26,257 nt of DNA, from the NCBI GenBank assembly GCA_020650975.1, contig JAIPMN010004395.1:1-26257 (forward strand). The letters run 5' to 3'. A program made the translations under genes and the position numbers. This document shows, piece by piece, positions 1 to 11,214 of this stretch. Position 1 is the first letter of the stretch. Every line of letters begins with the position of its first letter. This stretch comes from Apostichopus californicus (lineage: Eukaryota; Echinodermata; Holothuroidea; Aspidochirotida; Stichopodidae). The notes below the pieces were generated by a model. It was given only the letters and a program-made list of their open reading frames with translations. It was not told where the DNA came from and did not search any database.

Positions 1-601
1 TTAAACAAAACTATGAATGAATCATTCACTCTCCAAAATAGACACTTCATACTTTATATAAATGTTATCTAGATGTATAATTGTAAAGAGTCATAAAACT
101 TCTTTCAACCATATCAACTCTTATTCTGTTTCTGAACATTTGCCGCCTAAAAACGTTGTGAGTTCATAGCCGGTGAATTCAACAACGACTTGATTCTAAT
201 GTACAGTAGTTGTCACTGAGAAGAACATTGACTGTGTATACCTTCCATGTGGCTCTAGGACAATTACACCTTAGGCATGACCCAGCGTTTTAATCATTGT
301 TATTAAACTCCAAGGGTCGCCATTCACTTGAATTATTTCCTGAATTAGATGTAAATCTGAATAGCTTTGCCCCTGTATTAGACAGGAAAGCAGATTGCGA
401 AAGATGATCGTTTCTTCCGTAATTGTTGTGAATTTCCTCAAGAAATGTGTCAGATTTGACAGGTGGAGGAGAAATGACATGAGCATAAAAATGACAAACA
501 ATCATGAATCTTAAATTCACTCTTTTTCTACCCAAAAAAAATTGTGAATTGCTGATTGATATTTATATGGCCAAGAGAGACAATAAATAAATCAAACAAA
601 C
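1..601. other. AT-rich non-coding stretch
   Basis: No splice-bounded open frame or recognisable repeat is visible here. The two overlapping minus-strand frames at 271-535 occupy different frames of the same DNA, have no family resemblance and look like chance. One TACAGTA heptamer lies at 202-208. Confidence 0.5.
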
Positions 602-726
602 ACACAAATTGATGGTTGTTCCCAAACAACAAATCAATGGTTGCTCACAAACAACACTTTGATGGTTGCTCCCAAACACACAAATTGATGGTTGCTCACA
701 ACAAATTGATGGTTGCTCCCAAACAA
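602..726 (+). repeat. Minisatellite, five imperfect units of 21-26 bp
   Basis: The core ATGGTTG(C/T)TC recurs starting at 612, 637, 662, 688 and 709, so the spacing is 25, 25, 26 and 21 bases. Units have the form AAATTGATGGTTGCTCCCAA, with small changes such as CAATGG for GATGG and CACAA for CCCAA. The frames crossing it merely translate the repeat. A short (GA)n run follows at about 740-752. Confidence 0.9.
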
Positions 727-3700
727 CGCAGAAATACCAGAGAGAGAGAGAGATGTCACAAAGTGGTGGTATACCCAAAGAGGATCTCCAAACATTCTCC
801 AGGACTCCACAGGTACTATATATTCATACCAGACCACACCACCAATTCACCTCACTAGTTTACAGTGGCTCGCACTAGCACTAGTTAATGGCTGACAACT
901 ATCTTCCACTATTAAACCTCCAAGATCAAAGCACTGACGTACAGTAACATAACCGGACTGATGGATGTCCAGTTGTTCAATCTGGAACACTACGTCAATC
1001 AGATAGACATATCAGACACAATAGATCAACGTGGTGGTGACTATTCTACTCATGACGTAATTCACCATCGGCAAACGGCAGGCATCTTCCTGGATGGTTA
1101 AAAGTACGTGGCCTTTCTAGTAGTTTCCTTAATATCGTCGTTAATCTTTGTCAATTGCATCCATTACGCAAATAATTATCCGTATCCAGGATATAATCTC
1201 CACAAGTGTATATCCAAGTATCAAATGCAGTGAAACTACTCGATGAATCGAGGACTTGTTATAACCTCACAGCCAAATAATCGCTTGGACCTTGGAAACG
1301 CAGATCAGATCTATAATCGTCACTTCTCTCGCAATATATACAAAAGTTTGATGTTTACATGCACACATGATGCACTGTCAAAGGCTGCTAAGGGTCAAAC
1401 TTTTTTTATACTGCAAATTTTGCTCCTTCTTTGGAAGAAAATCTAAAGAGAAAGTATGATCGACATTGGTCAGACCTGACTACTTTTTCATTTGGTTCAA
1501 ACACTGCTCCGTCTCTCTCTCTCCTGTGCTTCTTCTTCACATCTAATTAGCATGCTTCTATTTTTGCACTCATCTGTAAAGGTCCCATGTCTTGGTAACA
1601 TCACCTTTCGGTATGCAAGCATCAGCTGAGAGATACCGATGCAGACATACTGTATAACTTAAAGCAGTATATAGTATATAGTAACTATAACACTAGGCTC
1701 ACAGAATCTGTAACTGTAGCCACTGGGATAGCTCTATCCGAGAGACAATTCCAAAGAAAAGCAGTTTTGTTATTCTTTTGAGTAAATCATCAATGTCTTT
1801 TATTCAAATTATTGATATTTTGGCTAAATATCAGACTTGTCTGTTTTTTCCTGAATTCTGATCTATTCTCTTTTCTCCTCTTGAACTTTCCTTTTCTTCT
1901 TACAGAGTGTTTAATATTATTTCATGATCAATAGAACATTAAGACTTGTCAAAACCGTTGTGACTTGTTATTTACAATTTGAATGAACTAGAAAACAAAG
2001 TAATTATCGAGAAATATAAATATATACACAAAAAACAAAAAATGTTTTACCGCTCATCTTATCTATCACGGTTTTCATATTTTTTAATTGTTTCACCTAG
2101 TTCTAGTAATGTACATAGTTTTAACGCTTTCTTGTTGTGCAATCAATTAAAACATCTTATCTATCATGGTTTTCATATTTATTTATTTTTTAGTTTGACA
2201 TGTGTACTCCTTTTTATAAATATGCTATATTTATACTGGTTTCAATAAATGAAAATGAAAATGAAATGGTGGTCCCTTGAAGAAACTCATACATCCCTTC
2301 ACAATACTTAATTAAAAATCTTCAAAATAAGGGAAAATCTTACAGGATTCTGGACCAACACGTGAGTTACCCCTTGAAGTACGGGGTGTGACCCTTAATG
2401 TGGTATTACTCTTCAGAGATCTGATGATGTACAGTATGATTAAGTACGATTGCAACATCTGACTGGAAGATCAGTACTATTTATGTACAAAGGTGATGTC
2501 TGTTGCTCTAATTTTAGGAAGATATCGGTTGTCAGTTTATTAAAGGATGAGTGTGACACCAGTGTTGGCAATGCTCTCAGAAGATGTGTTGCCCCTTTAA
2601 GGACGAGTGTTTGACGTCTGTTCTCAGTAATAATCTGAAGAGTGCCTTATACCCAAGTCCACAGACTTATCACCAACCCTTCCGACGCTTCATTAAAATT
2701 TCTTGCCGCTGTTTTATATTCTCTCACCCTCCTTCCGAGGAAGACGTGACAGGAATTATCTTCTCATGAAAGAGGCCGATCAAGGGTTTGAAGTTATAGC
2801 TCTGAGAATGGTATACAAGTTTTGAGGATTATTAAGTTTAAAGAACAATCTCTATGTTTTCTTGCGAATACATGAATAGATGTCGGGTTCACTGAGCACC
2901 TAGTCGTCCTTAACCGATCAGTCACGGAGCTGACGAGTCTTACCTGGAGATATGAGACCAGTATTAGCTAGCTCCAAAATTCCAACATCAATCATTGGAA
3001 AATAGCCAAGAGTCATAGACATAAAATAGTATGAACCGAGTGTTTTTGGATACTCAAAAAAATCATTTGTCAACAAACATAGCGCAATAAGTGTCCGTCA
3101 AATGATTGATTTGACAAACGAAGCCAATCCACTGCGGTAGAATATGTGGACATTTGGGAAGAGTTTAATAGTCCTGTTTAAGTAAATTACATTGAAAATT
3201 GACTATTCTTCGATAATAAGTTTGTGTCAATACCAGATTCCCTAATTCTCTAAAGGACTTTCCAGGGGTTTTTTTTGTATTATTTATACAAAAACAAATG
3301 GAAAGAAGTTTATTATAGGAGTCTTCTGAACCTAAATCCAAAAGTATTCAAAGTTTACAATCTAGTACAGACATGGATATTACCGTCCCAGGAGCGTTTC
3401 TACTTGTAATCTTTATATTCTTTATAACTCTTAACCTGTTTTTCATATCCTTTTCATAAATATGTACTTTCATGTATTGATACTGTATTTTTTTATGAAC
3501 TTAAAACTTGGAAGTACTGTAGACTGTTTAAAGAGAGTCCGGAAAGAAAACAACATGAGATTAAAATCATTACAAATAATAAATTATTCTTCTCTTACAT
3601 GTCATCGGTCCGCCAGGTCCGATGGTCAGATTTGCAGTCTTCGCAGTCCAAAATGGACGGTTACATAAATCGTCCAGAAGAAGACAAAACTGAGGCAGGT

Positions 3701-5443
3701 AATGAATCCGGTATTTAGTGTTTTCCTCTATAGCACATGATGGAAGATACCACAAGACTGTAGACTAGCCTGTAAAGTATATATCCATATCAACTAACAG
3801 GAAGAAAGACACGACCAAAGGTTCCAAAATAAGAACTACAGTCCAAGAAGTCCAAAAATTTATTAATAAGAATATCAATACTGATTTGACAGACAGCAAA
3901 TCTCATATTGGCAGAGGCTTTCAATAATTTACCGAGGTACAATAGGATTCTAATAGTACCGTTCTACTAGCTATTGCGCAATACAGCATCTTTCTGGGAA
4001 GTACTTGGCCAGCTCCCGAGCGGTTACAGGATCAGGAACAAGTATGCAGTGGGGGAAACATTTCAACTACTTCATTTCCCCCCGTCGTCAAACCCAGAAC
4101 GACTAAAAACAATACATCAAATGACAGGTCCACAGCCTATAAAAGTCTGAAAAAGGAATTTGGTTACGCTATGTCCTTATATAGGCAAGACCAATTGTTC
4201 AGTCATAGCATGACTGGGAGTTGATGGTGAACGTAAACTTTCCAAATATAAACAAATAACAGTCTACAGACGATCAGAGCGATGCAAAACTGCCTAGATC
4301 AGACGGTGTGACTTGCAGAATACCCCGCAATGACTCATTGTTCCTTTTTATAGCTGAACAACACAACTTCTTTTCTTCGAAAAATAAATACGCAAAATTT
4401 GAAAGGAAAAAAAAGTTACTTGTAGGTGATCTGTTTCTGCCTTCTACATTACATACTAGGGGGAAGTGGGGGGGGTGGCTACAAGGTTCTGTGAGTATTT
4501 AACAAAAGGTTCTTAACTTCTTACTATTCTATCTATATTATTCCTAGCTTTCAATCAAATAGGTCATAGGGATTTAGTGGAGACAGGCTATAGTCAGAAG
4601 CATGGTAGATTAATTAATATACCTTAGAAACCAGATTAAACTTTTTAAATGATCAAATATCTTCTTAAAATTAAAACAAAAACTAATGTTTGTCCATTTG
4701 ACAAGACCTTTAGTTAGTACAGAGGAGTGCACTGATAGCAGAATCTTCTGAGAAAAAAACTTTCTTGAATTACAAAATCAGCTAACAGCCAATGGGGTAG
4801 GGGGGGGGAGAGAGGACCCATCCAAATAGTAAATTAAACAATTTTCAGATCACTTTAGGACAGTTTGGCTGGTAAACGGAAGCAGTAGACTAAAATGGAC
4901 GGTCAATGGGTCAGGACAGTTTAAAATGGTTTAATTGGTCAGTCTAGACAATGAAAAGTGAGACCGTTATAGTATTGTGGCAACAGGTACATTAAGTATT
5001 AAGCAGCAATGTAAAGTTGTCAACACATGAATCCTAAACATAGATGATGCAATGTTAATCACACCAAGAGGTACAAACAGAAGTTTAAGGTCTTTTATTG
5101 GCAATTTGGGGAAATATCTACTTTCATGGCATTCATAATTTGGGGACTTTCTTTGTTGCTCAAATGTTTTCACAGCAACATAAACTGAACTAATTAAGCA
5201 TATATCTATCCTGAACTTTGGTATTATCAAGAAACACTTCCTTTCCTGTTCCTATTTCGGTTCCTTCCAGACAAAAGTTTTTTATCTCAAGTTGTCTGAC
5301 ATAGTTTATGGGCATAATCTTACCAGCAGGAAATTCAAGGAAGTTGTGTAATGAGGTGCAGCATATAAACTACCATTCCCACATGACCCTTAGAACTGTT
5401 AAAGATACAAACATACAACAAACTGACAGACTGATATCAACAC
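727..5443. other. Non-coding stretch, no supported gene
   Basis: This long AT-rich stretch has no exon I can defend. The segment 900-1330 is locally richer in CpG and has unusually open frames on both strands. The rest holds only small motifs: (AAAATG)3 near 2250-2266, G runs at 4458-4465 and 4801-4808, and a weak inverted repeat CATCGG...CCGATG at 3603-3624. TACTGTA/TACAGTA occurs at 940, 1648, 2430, 3481 and 3515. It could be intron of the minus-strand gene that starts at 18939, but no splice pair proves this. Confidence 0.45.
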
Positions 5444-5512
5444 TACCCTCCACATCACCTCGTTCTTACCCTCCACATCACCTCGTTCTTACCCTCCACA
5501 TCACCTCGTTCT
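5444..5512 (+). repeat. Perfect 3 x 23-bp tandem repeat
   Basis: The unit begins TACCCTCCACATCACC and repeats three times without a mismatch (5444-5466, 5467-5489, 5490-5512). Perfect identity indicates recent expansion. The CTTACC at each junction resembles a minus-strand splice donor but arises only from the repeat. Confidence 0.95.
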
Positions 5513-7226
5513 TTGTCAATAACATCTTCCAAACAACCAGCACTTGAATAAGACCAGCAAAATGTCTTTCTCCTTAATGCAGATATATATCAGTTTAGAA
5601 TGTGTGTAAGTAACAGTAATTACAGTAGTAACACAGAAATCTACTGGTACTCCAAATAAGCATGAAACTGGTCTCCACATTTTCAGTGTGTCTCAGCTCT
5701 GTCCCAGTTTAAATGGCCTTTTTCCAGGCAATAGTTTTCACCATTCTTGGGCTGCTGAAGTTGTTTTTGGGGTCCCAAAAGTTAACAGTACCTTGTTTCT
5801 TGTTTTCTCATATATATCCATCTTAGGATATATGTTTTCCTGATCAAGCCTAGGCTGAAAATATTCCCTACTAATGATACTTTAAATTTGAGAAACACTT
5901 AAAGATATATGAACAAACAAAGTAAAGCTTGCCACATAAGTTGCATATCATATGACGATACAGCTACTGCTGTAGGCAACACTCAACTATCATATAGGTG
6001 CAGTCCACAGGGTTCTGAAACTTAAACAAAATCATATATAAAGAAGGTTGTTCTACACACATTTAATGTCAATTAGGCTTATTTGCATACTGTACAAGAA
6101 TACTCATCATATATTAAACACTGCGACCCAATTATCCGCAGCTACCCTCGATAAATATCCATGCTGTAGGAAATGAAAGATATATGTGAAAAGGAAGTTT
6201 GATGTTTTGTTCAAGGAAATGCACTTTCCATCCAATGTAAATAGTGTTAATCATAATGATATAACTGCCATAATAGGATGGTAGTGCTGTTATGTTTTGA
6301 TGATCTGTGTAAATATCATAGTAGAGTTCTAATATTAATCTGTATATACACATACACATACTGTTCTCGGTAAAAGTAAAATGCCCTAGTCAACATGTCA
6401 AGACATAAACGTAGAAAATAAAAGTTGTACATTTCTAAACTTACAAACAGTATTTTTACTTTAAGATGCCTATAAATTTAATTAGAGTAGCAAAATTTCT
6501 TTGCTGTCATATACTTGGTAAACAAACCAATTCAATTTAATATGTTGTTCTGAAGTTGAAACAAATGAACTTACATCAACCAGGTCCTTCCAAGGTACTG
6601 TATGCTGTTCGCGTAGTTCAGAAAATAGAACACCAGCTCACAGTGTGAATTATAAATATATACTGTAGTATGTGGCACAAGTTAGGACTAGTGAGTACCA
6701 ATGACGTTTACCAATGTACAAAAAAAATTCCAACTGTGTTTTGGAGACAAATGAGTGAGAAGTCATTCATATGTAGCTAAAATAATTCAGAACTTTCCAG
6801 GATTGGACAATTACGAGTGACGTGCTTACCTGTCTTGATCCTCACAATCTCGGGAGGGAACCGCGGGAAAGAAGCGTGAATTTGCGGAACCGCTACACGT
6901 ACCCCGACAAAGCCTTTAAAAAGGGGATAAGGGCAAAGTCCAGAATCCACCCAAAGACCCTCCAAATTCAAAAGATCCTAATACTAATCCGACTGCACAT
7001 AATAGTTACAGTAGACCAAAGAGCTGCCTTCTCAGAAAGCACCTAAAGAGGTCCTGATTACAGCAGTTCCGTAAGATTCGAGCAGATAAAAATCTGAGTC
7101 AAAAACCAACATTCCAAACACTTTGGGTTGGTAGACAGAGAAAAGAGGTCATTGACCAGAGAGGTTCGGTCATAGAGGGTGCACAGTGTTAAAAGTTTAC
7201 CAGTTCACTCTAGACACGGTAGAGCC
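5513..7226. other. Non-coding stretch with a CpG-rich patch
   Basis: Most of this stretch is featureless AT-rich DNA with TACTGTA/TACAGTA at 5621, 6088, 6596, 6661 and 7007. A CpG-richer patch at about 6815-6920 contains a consensus minus-strand donor (ACAG|GTAAGC, boundary near 6831). The frame before it is open for about 48 codons but begins directly after a stop with no convincing acceptor. I therefore do not call an exon. Confidence 0.4.
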
Positions 7227-7276
7227 AGAGTGCTGAGGTTGTGAGGAGACAGGTGAGCGAGGAGCAAAGTAAATAT
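7227..7276 (+). repeat. Dispersed repeat fragment, shared with 13220-13275
   Basis: The sequence around GAGGAGACAGGTGAGCGAGG matches that around GAAGAGACAGGTAAGGGAGC at 13241-13262, including flanking AGAGTG and AAATAAA-like sequence on either side. A shorter relative, GGAGACAGGTAAGAAG, occurs at 15793-15808. The embedded CAG|GTRAG looks like a splice donor, but recurrence in dispersed copies makes a repeat the better explanation. Confidence 0.6.
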
Positions 7277-7335
7277 TATAATGTGGTATCAAATAGGGTC
7301 ATCCCTAAATATCACTCTAATTTTTCCAGTGACGT

Positions 7336-7480
7336 GACTGTGCACAATAAAATACATATTTGTCGTACTCCGATGGCTATCAATGCATTTCCAATGGTTT
7401 CAAGTGAAGCAACTGTGCAGAATTCAATACAGACTGTAGTTCTCCAATGGTTATCAATGTCTCTCCAATGGCTTCCAGCT
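7336..7480 (+). repeat. Imperfect 75-bp tandem duplication
   Basis: ACTGTGCA at 7337 and again at 7412, followed by AATACA, CTCC-ATGG-TATCAATG and TCCAATGG in the same order, shows two diverged copies in tandem with a 75-base offset. Divergence is considerable, so the duplication is old. Confidence 0.75.
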
Positions 7481-8281
7481 CTTATCATGAAATAAACAGC
7501 GGGAGAAAGATACAAATGGAAAAGGAATACAAGTCAATGACAAATCTTTCAGGAGTCACCTCTCCAAATATTGAGAATGTTGTACTCAAGTGCATGTTAC
7601 ACAATGCTGACTTTTAGTGTTTACAAAATTTTAACTCAAGCATCATATTAGATGGGTAGGTAAATAATCCCAACATGATCTCCATCCATTATGATATAAA
7701 CAGAGCATAGAATCTAAACAACCCAGCTGCTTGTGTATTACTCCCAAATCCTGCGTGAATCGCTATGGTGACAATTGTGTCAGCTGCTTTTGTGTAGAAA
7801 TATTAGTCCGACACCCCAATGTGTGAGCTCATTAAAAGCTTTAATATTGATAACTGAACTGACAGACAGCAGCAAGTACTGACAGGTAAATGGATAATCA
7901 AGACCTTTGGTTTGGATCGAACAGTAAAATTATCTGCCATAAAAATTAAAATCGTGAAAAATCCACTGTTATGAAAATCCGGTTTATGGACTTAATACAA
8001 TATATGTAGTCACTCAAATTATTATGTTTACTGCTGGAAGTGAGGGGAGGAGAGGGTTACTAAGGAAACATATAACATTAAAGTCTGCTCATTATTTATT
8101 TTCCTTCCTCTCCTCCACTCAGTTATTATTTCGAGAGGAACGACTTAAAGCAAACAATGTGTCGTGAATGTATATTTTGCAATCACATGACATCCTTCAG
8201 TTCAAAACTGGACAGTTATTTTAGTGGTCAAAATCAAAAGTATAAGAGTTTTAGGAACAGTCATCTCTGCATACTGTAGTT
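7481..8281. other. Non-coding stretch
   Basis: I see no exon, RNA gene or repeat beyond short AT-rich tracts. One TACTGTA lies at 8272-8278. Confidence 0.4.
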
Positions 8282-8515
8282 GGGACAGGGGAGAAGGGGA
8301 ACAGGGGGAAGAAGGGGAAGAAGGGGATGGGAGAATAGGGGGATAAGGGAAATTAGGGTGACAAGAAAGGAGAAAGAATACAGAGAGAGAATGAATACTG
8401 GGGGAGAAGGGATACGGGGGGAGAAGGGATACAGGGGAGAAGGGATATAGGGAGAGAAGGGATACAGGGAAGGAAGTAAACAGAGGAGAAGGAAGATGCA
8501 AGGATAGTGGGGAGG
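8282..8515 (+). repeat. Polypurine minisatellite (GGGAGAAGGGATACA-type units)
   Basis: The top strand is almost entirely purine for about 230 bases. It contains irregular 14-17-base units of the form GGGAGAAGGGATACAGG, clearest at 8400-8470, and more degenerate GGGGAAGAA units at 8290-8340. Two overlapping minus-strand frames of about 92 and 116 codons run through it, but they translate only to Pro/Ser/Leu low complexity and are not genes. Runs of three to five G spaced by 2-6 bases give quadruplex and triplex potential. Confidence 0.9.
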
Positions 8516-9974
8516 AAGCACTTTGCTTGAACAACTCAAATTCCATCAACAACTCACATCAATCAAATCATTAAGAGGTAATGTTGTCAATGAAATCTAA
8601 CTTTTACACCCATACATACATGGGAGATCCTTGACTGCTATCAGCATGCAAGCTACTGTACAGTATGTACAGTTAACATGGTTGAACTTTGCCACATTTT
8701 ACAAGTAATCTTGAAATATTGTCCATTTCTAGAGAATTTTCCCCATGTATCATCTGTTCTTAGGTTTGAAGGACTGTAGAATGGGTTAAAAATGTGTCCT
8801 ACATTATTCCAACCCCCCTTCCTCCCCCTCCCCCCCCCCTCAAATAAAAACAGTTTTCTGGCAATTTAAGTACATACTTAAGGAAAGGAATGATTTACTG
8901 TTAAGGAAACATTAAAACAAAAGTCTTCTTCTCCCCCTTAGGACAGATCAAAACAATATATAAAACAGTGGATAAACAAACACGGGAAAAATTTATCACA
9001 CTTTATTCTTTTATTATTAAAATGGCAGTCTGTGCCTCCAAATTCCTTTCATCCTTGAGTAGCTAAATCTAATCACCAGAGCCCTGAAATAACTAAGCAC
9101 TCTCATTCATCATTTATATAAATGGATGGTTCTGTCTGATATTCTTTACACTCTAAAGATATGGCTCATGTTAAATGGACATTTATATTAGGCTATATAT
9201 ACTGATATTTCCCTGAATTCTAAGATCAGGAAGATAAAGCAGTCCCCCTTGCTGAAAGCCAAAGAATATTTTAAAGGAGAAATGTCTTGCTTAGAGAAGA
9301 AATAACCACAACATGTGTGATTTTCATATGGTCACACAAAGCGGGGCAGCTGTATCTTTAAAGGAGTTAGTGTTTGTGAAAGATAAGATGTTCTATTACT
9401 GACAGCAAAAGTCTGCAAATCACAGGGAAAAACCTTGTTTAGTCTTTAACTGATGGATAGGGGTTAAAAAATTGTCAGCCATATTCTGGTTGTTGACTAC
9501 ACAGTACTACCAACTAAGTCTCCAAGCATTTAGCATAATAAGTGGCAGTGTATGTCAATTCTGCATTGGCTGGTGAAGTAGTTTTACACAGTGCTGCCCA
9601 ATGGCCTGCATAATATCAACTTGGCCCATTATAGCATTAAATGGATCATTTTTTATAACTTGATCATGCTACTGTAGGAGTTTGCCATAATTTTAGGATG
9701 TGCGGACTCTCCGATGATACAGAAAGACAGATTTTCATAGGGTCGATGATTACACCAATATTTACTGGTTATGATATTTCTTTAATGAACATACATTATA
9801 CCTGTCTCAAGACTATCAACAAAAGCATTATCCTATCGACTTAGTCCAACTAAATCGGTAACATTTAACGGGGCACCCCTATGACGGTACGACCAAGTCA
9901 TGACCAACTACTTTCTGCTTCCAATTCAAACAATTTCAACAGACCATCAAAGTGATTTTGGAATAGTGTAAATG
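8516..9974. other. Non-coding, CpG-poor stretch with a C-rich tract
   Basis: A C-rich tract lies at about 8812-8840, with a run of ten C interrupted only by T. Overlapping TACTGTA and TACAGTA form a palindrome-like cluster at 8654-8665, and another TACTGTA is at 9670. By hand I count about nine CpG in 9001-10000. No exon is recognised. Confidence 0.45.
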
Positions 9975-10262
9975 TAATATCAATTCAGTATTCAGATTTA
10001 TTGTTAGGCGCAATCAAAACAATGCAACTTTCTCATCTAAATACTTTGACCTCTGTTGACCTCAAATGAAACTCGGCCTCCATGGGATTCTTGTATTCAG
10101 CAAGAGTGATCTACATACCACACTTGTATGAAGTTAAAACTTAAAACTTAAAACTTGAACTTAAAACTTTTTTTAATGTTATCATGTAAGCAGGCATCAC
10201 ACACTCACAAAGTTCTGCACATTTACACACAGATTTCCTTCGCCCGTTGGCCATGCTCCTTC
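9975..10262 (+). repeat. Dispersed repeat copy A, with DR4 motif
   Basis: This segment aligns in order with 12945-13212. Both share ATATCAATT-AGTATTCAGA, then ACAATGCAACTT, ACTTTGACCTCTGTTGACCT, CAAATGAAA, CAGCAAGA, an ACCAnACTTGTATGAA block, an AAGCAGG block and TTGGCCATGCTC. Copy A also has a local (TTAAAAC)n expansion at about 10134-10168. I recall similar TTTGACCTC...TTGACCTC repeats in invertebrate genomes but cannot name the family. The frame that opens at 10155 comes from the repeat and its expansion. Confidence 0.8.
10047..10062 (-). promoter_or_regulatory. Perfect DR4 nuclear-receptor-type motif
   Basis: The top strand reads TGACCTCTGTTGACCT, which is AGGTCA-ACAG-AGGTCA on the minus strand: two perfect consensus half-sites with a 4-base spacer. 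DR4 spacing is known to be bound by thyroid-hormone-, LXR- and CAR-type receptor heterodimers. The motif lies inside a dispersed repeat, so activity here is only a possibility. Confidence 0.45.
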
Positions 10263-10377
10263 CAAAATCTAACAATTTCGACAGTCAATCTAGCCTTGGA
10301 TCTTTTCAACGGAAGTGAGTCCCACCTCCCTTCCTTCAAACCAAACGGTACACAGAATTGAAAGACAGGAGTATCCT

Positions 10378-10440
10378 ATGTTACCATATTTACAAGCAGA
10401 TGTCACATACCCCACAACTGCATATTTACACACAAGCCAT
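10378..10440 (+). repeat. Partial third copy of the dispersed repeat
   Basis: ATGTTACCAT...ACAAGCAGATGTCACATACCC...CATATTTACACACAAG aligns with 10177-10239, about 200 bases upstream, and with 13130-13190. Only the middle of the unit is present. Confidence 0.55.
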
Positions 10441-10610
10441 CATTCAAATTTTGAAGAACATTTGGCATGACACCGTACTGACTGTAGCTAACAACCAGTC
10501 TATATCTTCCAAGCTTGTTCAACACATTTGTTATTCTACTGTTTCCTAGGCGTCACATAATATATATATACTGTAGGATATCAGAGAAAGAGGCAGCCAT
10601 TAAAATTAAA

Positions 10611-11214
10611 GAGGACACTCCTCTCTCAAGAAATCAGTTGTCACGGCAACTCAGTAGTCATTGCAAAAAGATGTATCGTATCATAATAGTCTCCTATCAT
10701 CAATAAACAGCAGTAAGACACATTTGTGACATGTTCTTATTTCATCTGATCTGAAATAGCACTTAACTGAGCAAGTGGCTCATTGATTTTACATGTACTG
10801 TACATTGTTGAGCACATGAGAGAAATGTTACTACCCAAACTAACTTCAAATTTGCTGTCATTTTCAATACTTAATGACATATTTTCCTCTTAAAAGCAAG
10901 TTGTCAAAATAGAAAGAGGACACTCCTTTCTCAAGAAATCAGTTGTCACAGCAACTCAGTAGTCATTGCAAAAAGATGTTATTATATCATATCATATCCT
11001 ATCATCAATAAACAGCAGTGAGATATTTTGTGACATGTCGTTTTTTTCATCTGATCTGAAATAGCACTTTAGCTTTGAGACTGGCTCATATATTTTACAT
11101 GTATGTTGCTGATCACATGAGAGAAATGTTATTAACCCAAACTGACAACAAAGCTGCTTTCATTTTCAATACTTTATGACATATATGTTTCTCTTAAAAG
11201 CAAGTTGTCAAAAG
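10611..11214 (+). repeat. 305-bp tandem duplication, two copies
   Basis: Copy 1 is about 10611-10910 and copy 2 about 10916-11214, with a constant offset of about 305 bases. Both begin GAGGACACTCCT, share TCAAGAAATCAGTTGTCAC, the CAACTCAGTAGTCATTGCAA block, ATCAATAAACAGCAGT and GCACATGAGAG-like blocks, and end TAAAAGCAAGTTGTCAAAA. Differences are scattered substitutions and small indels, and identity looks close to 90% by eye. No open frame is preserved across the unit. A (GA)n run borders copy 2 at 11218-11231. Confidence 0.92.

Noticed and set aside
3599-3718. 39-codon plus-strand frame with a donor-like GCAG|GTAATG inside
   Set aside because: It is short, has no recognised motif, the donor is weak, and it lies opposite the only gene direction supported here.
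5322-5393. Minus-strand segment between a good acceptor (GTATCTTTAACAG) and donor (CTG|GTAAGA)
   Set aside because: All three frames contain a stop within the segment, so it cannot be an internal coding exon. A non-coding exon cannot be excluded.
6832-6977. Minus-strand open segment ending at ACAG|GTAAGC
   Set aside because: The donor is a consensus match, but the only open frame starts immediately after an in-frame TAG with no pyrimidine tract, and the alternative acceptor leaves stops in all frames.
8202-8552. Two minus-strand frames of 92 and 116 codons rich in Pro/Ser
   Set aside because: They are translations of the polypurine minisatellite in two registers.
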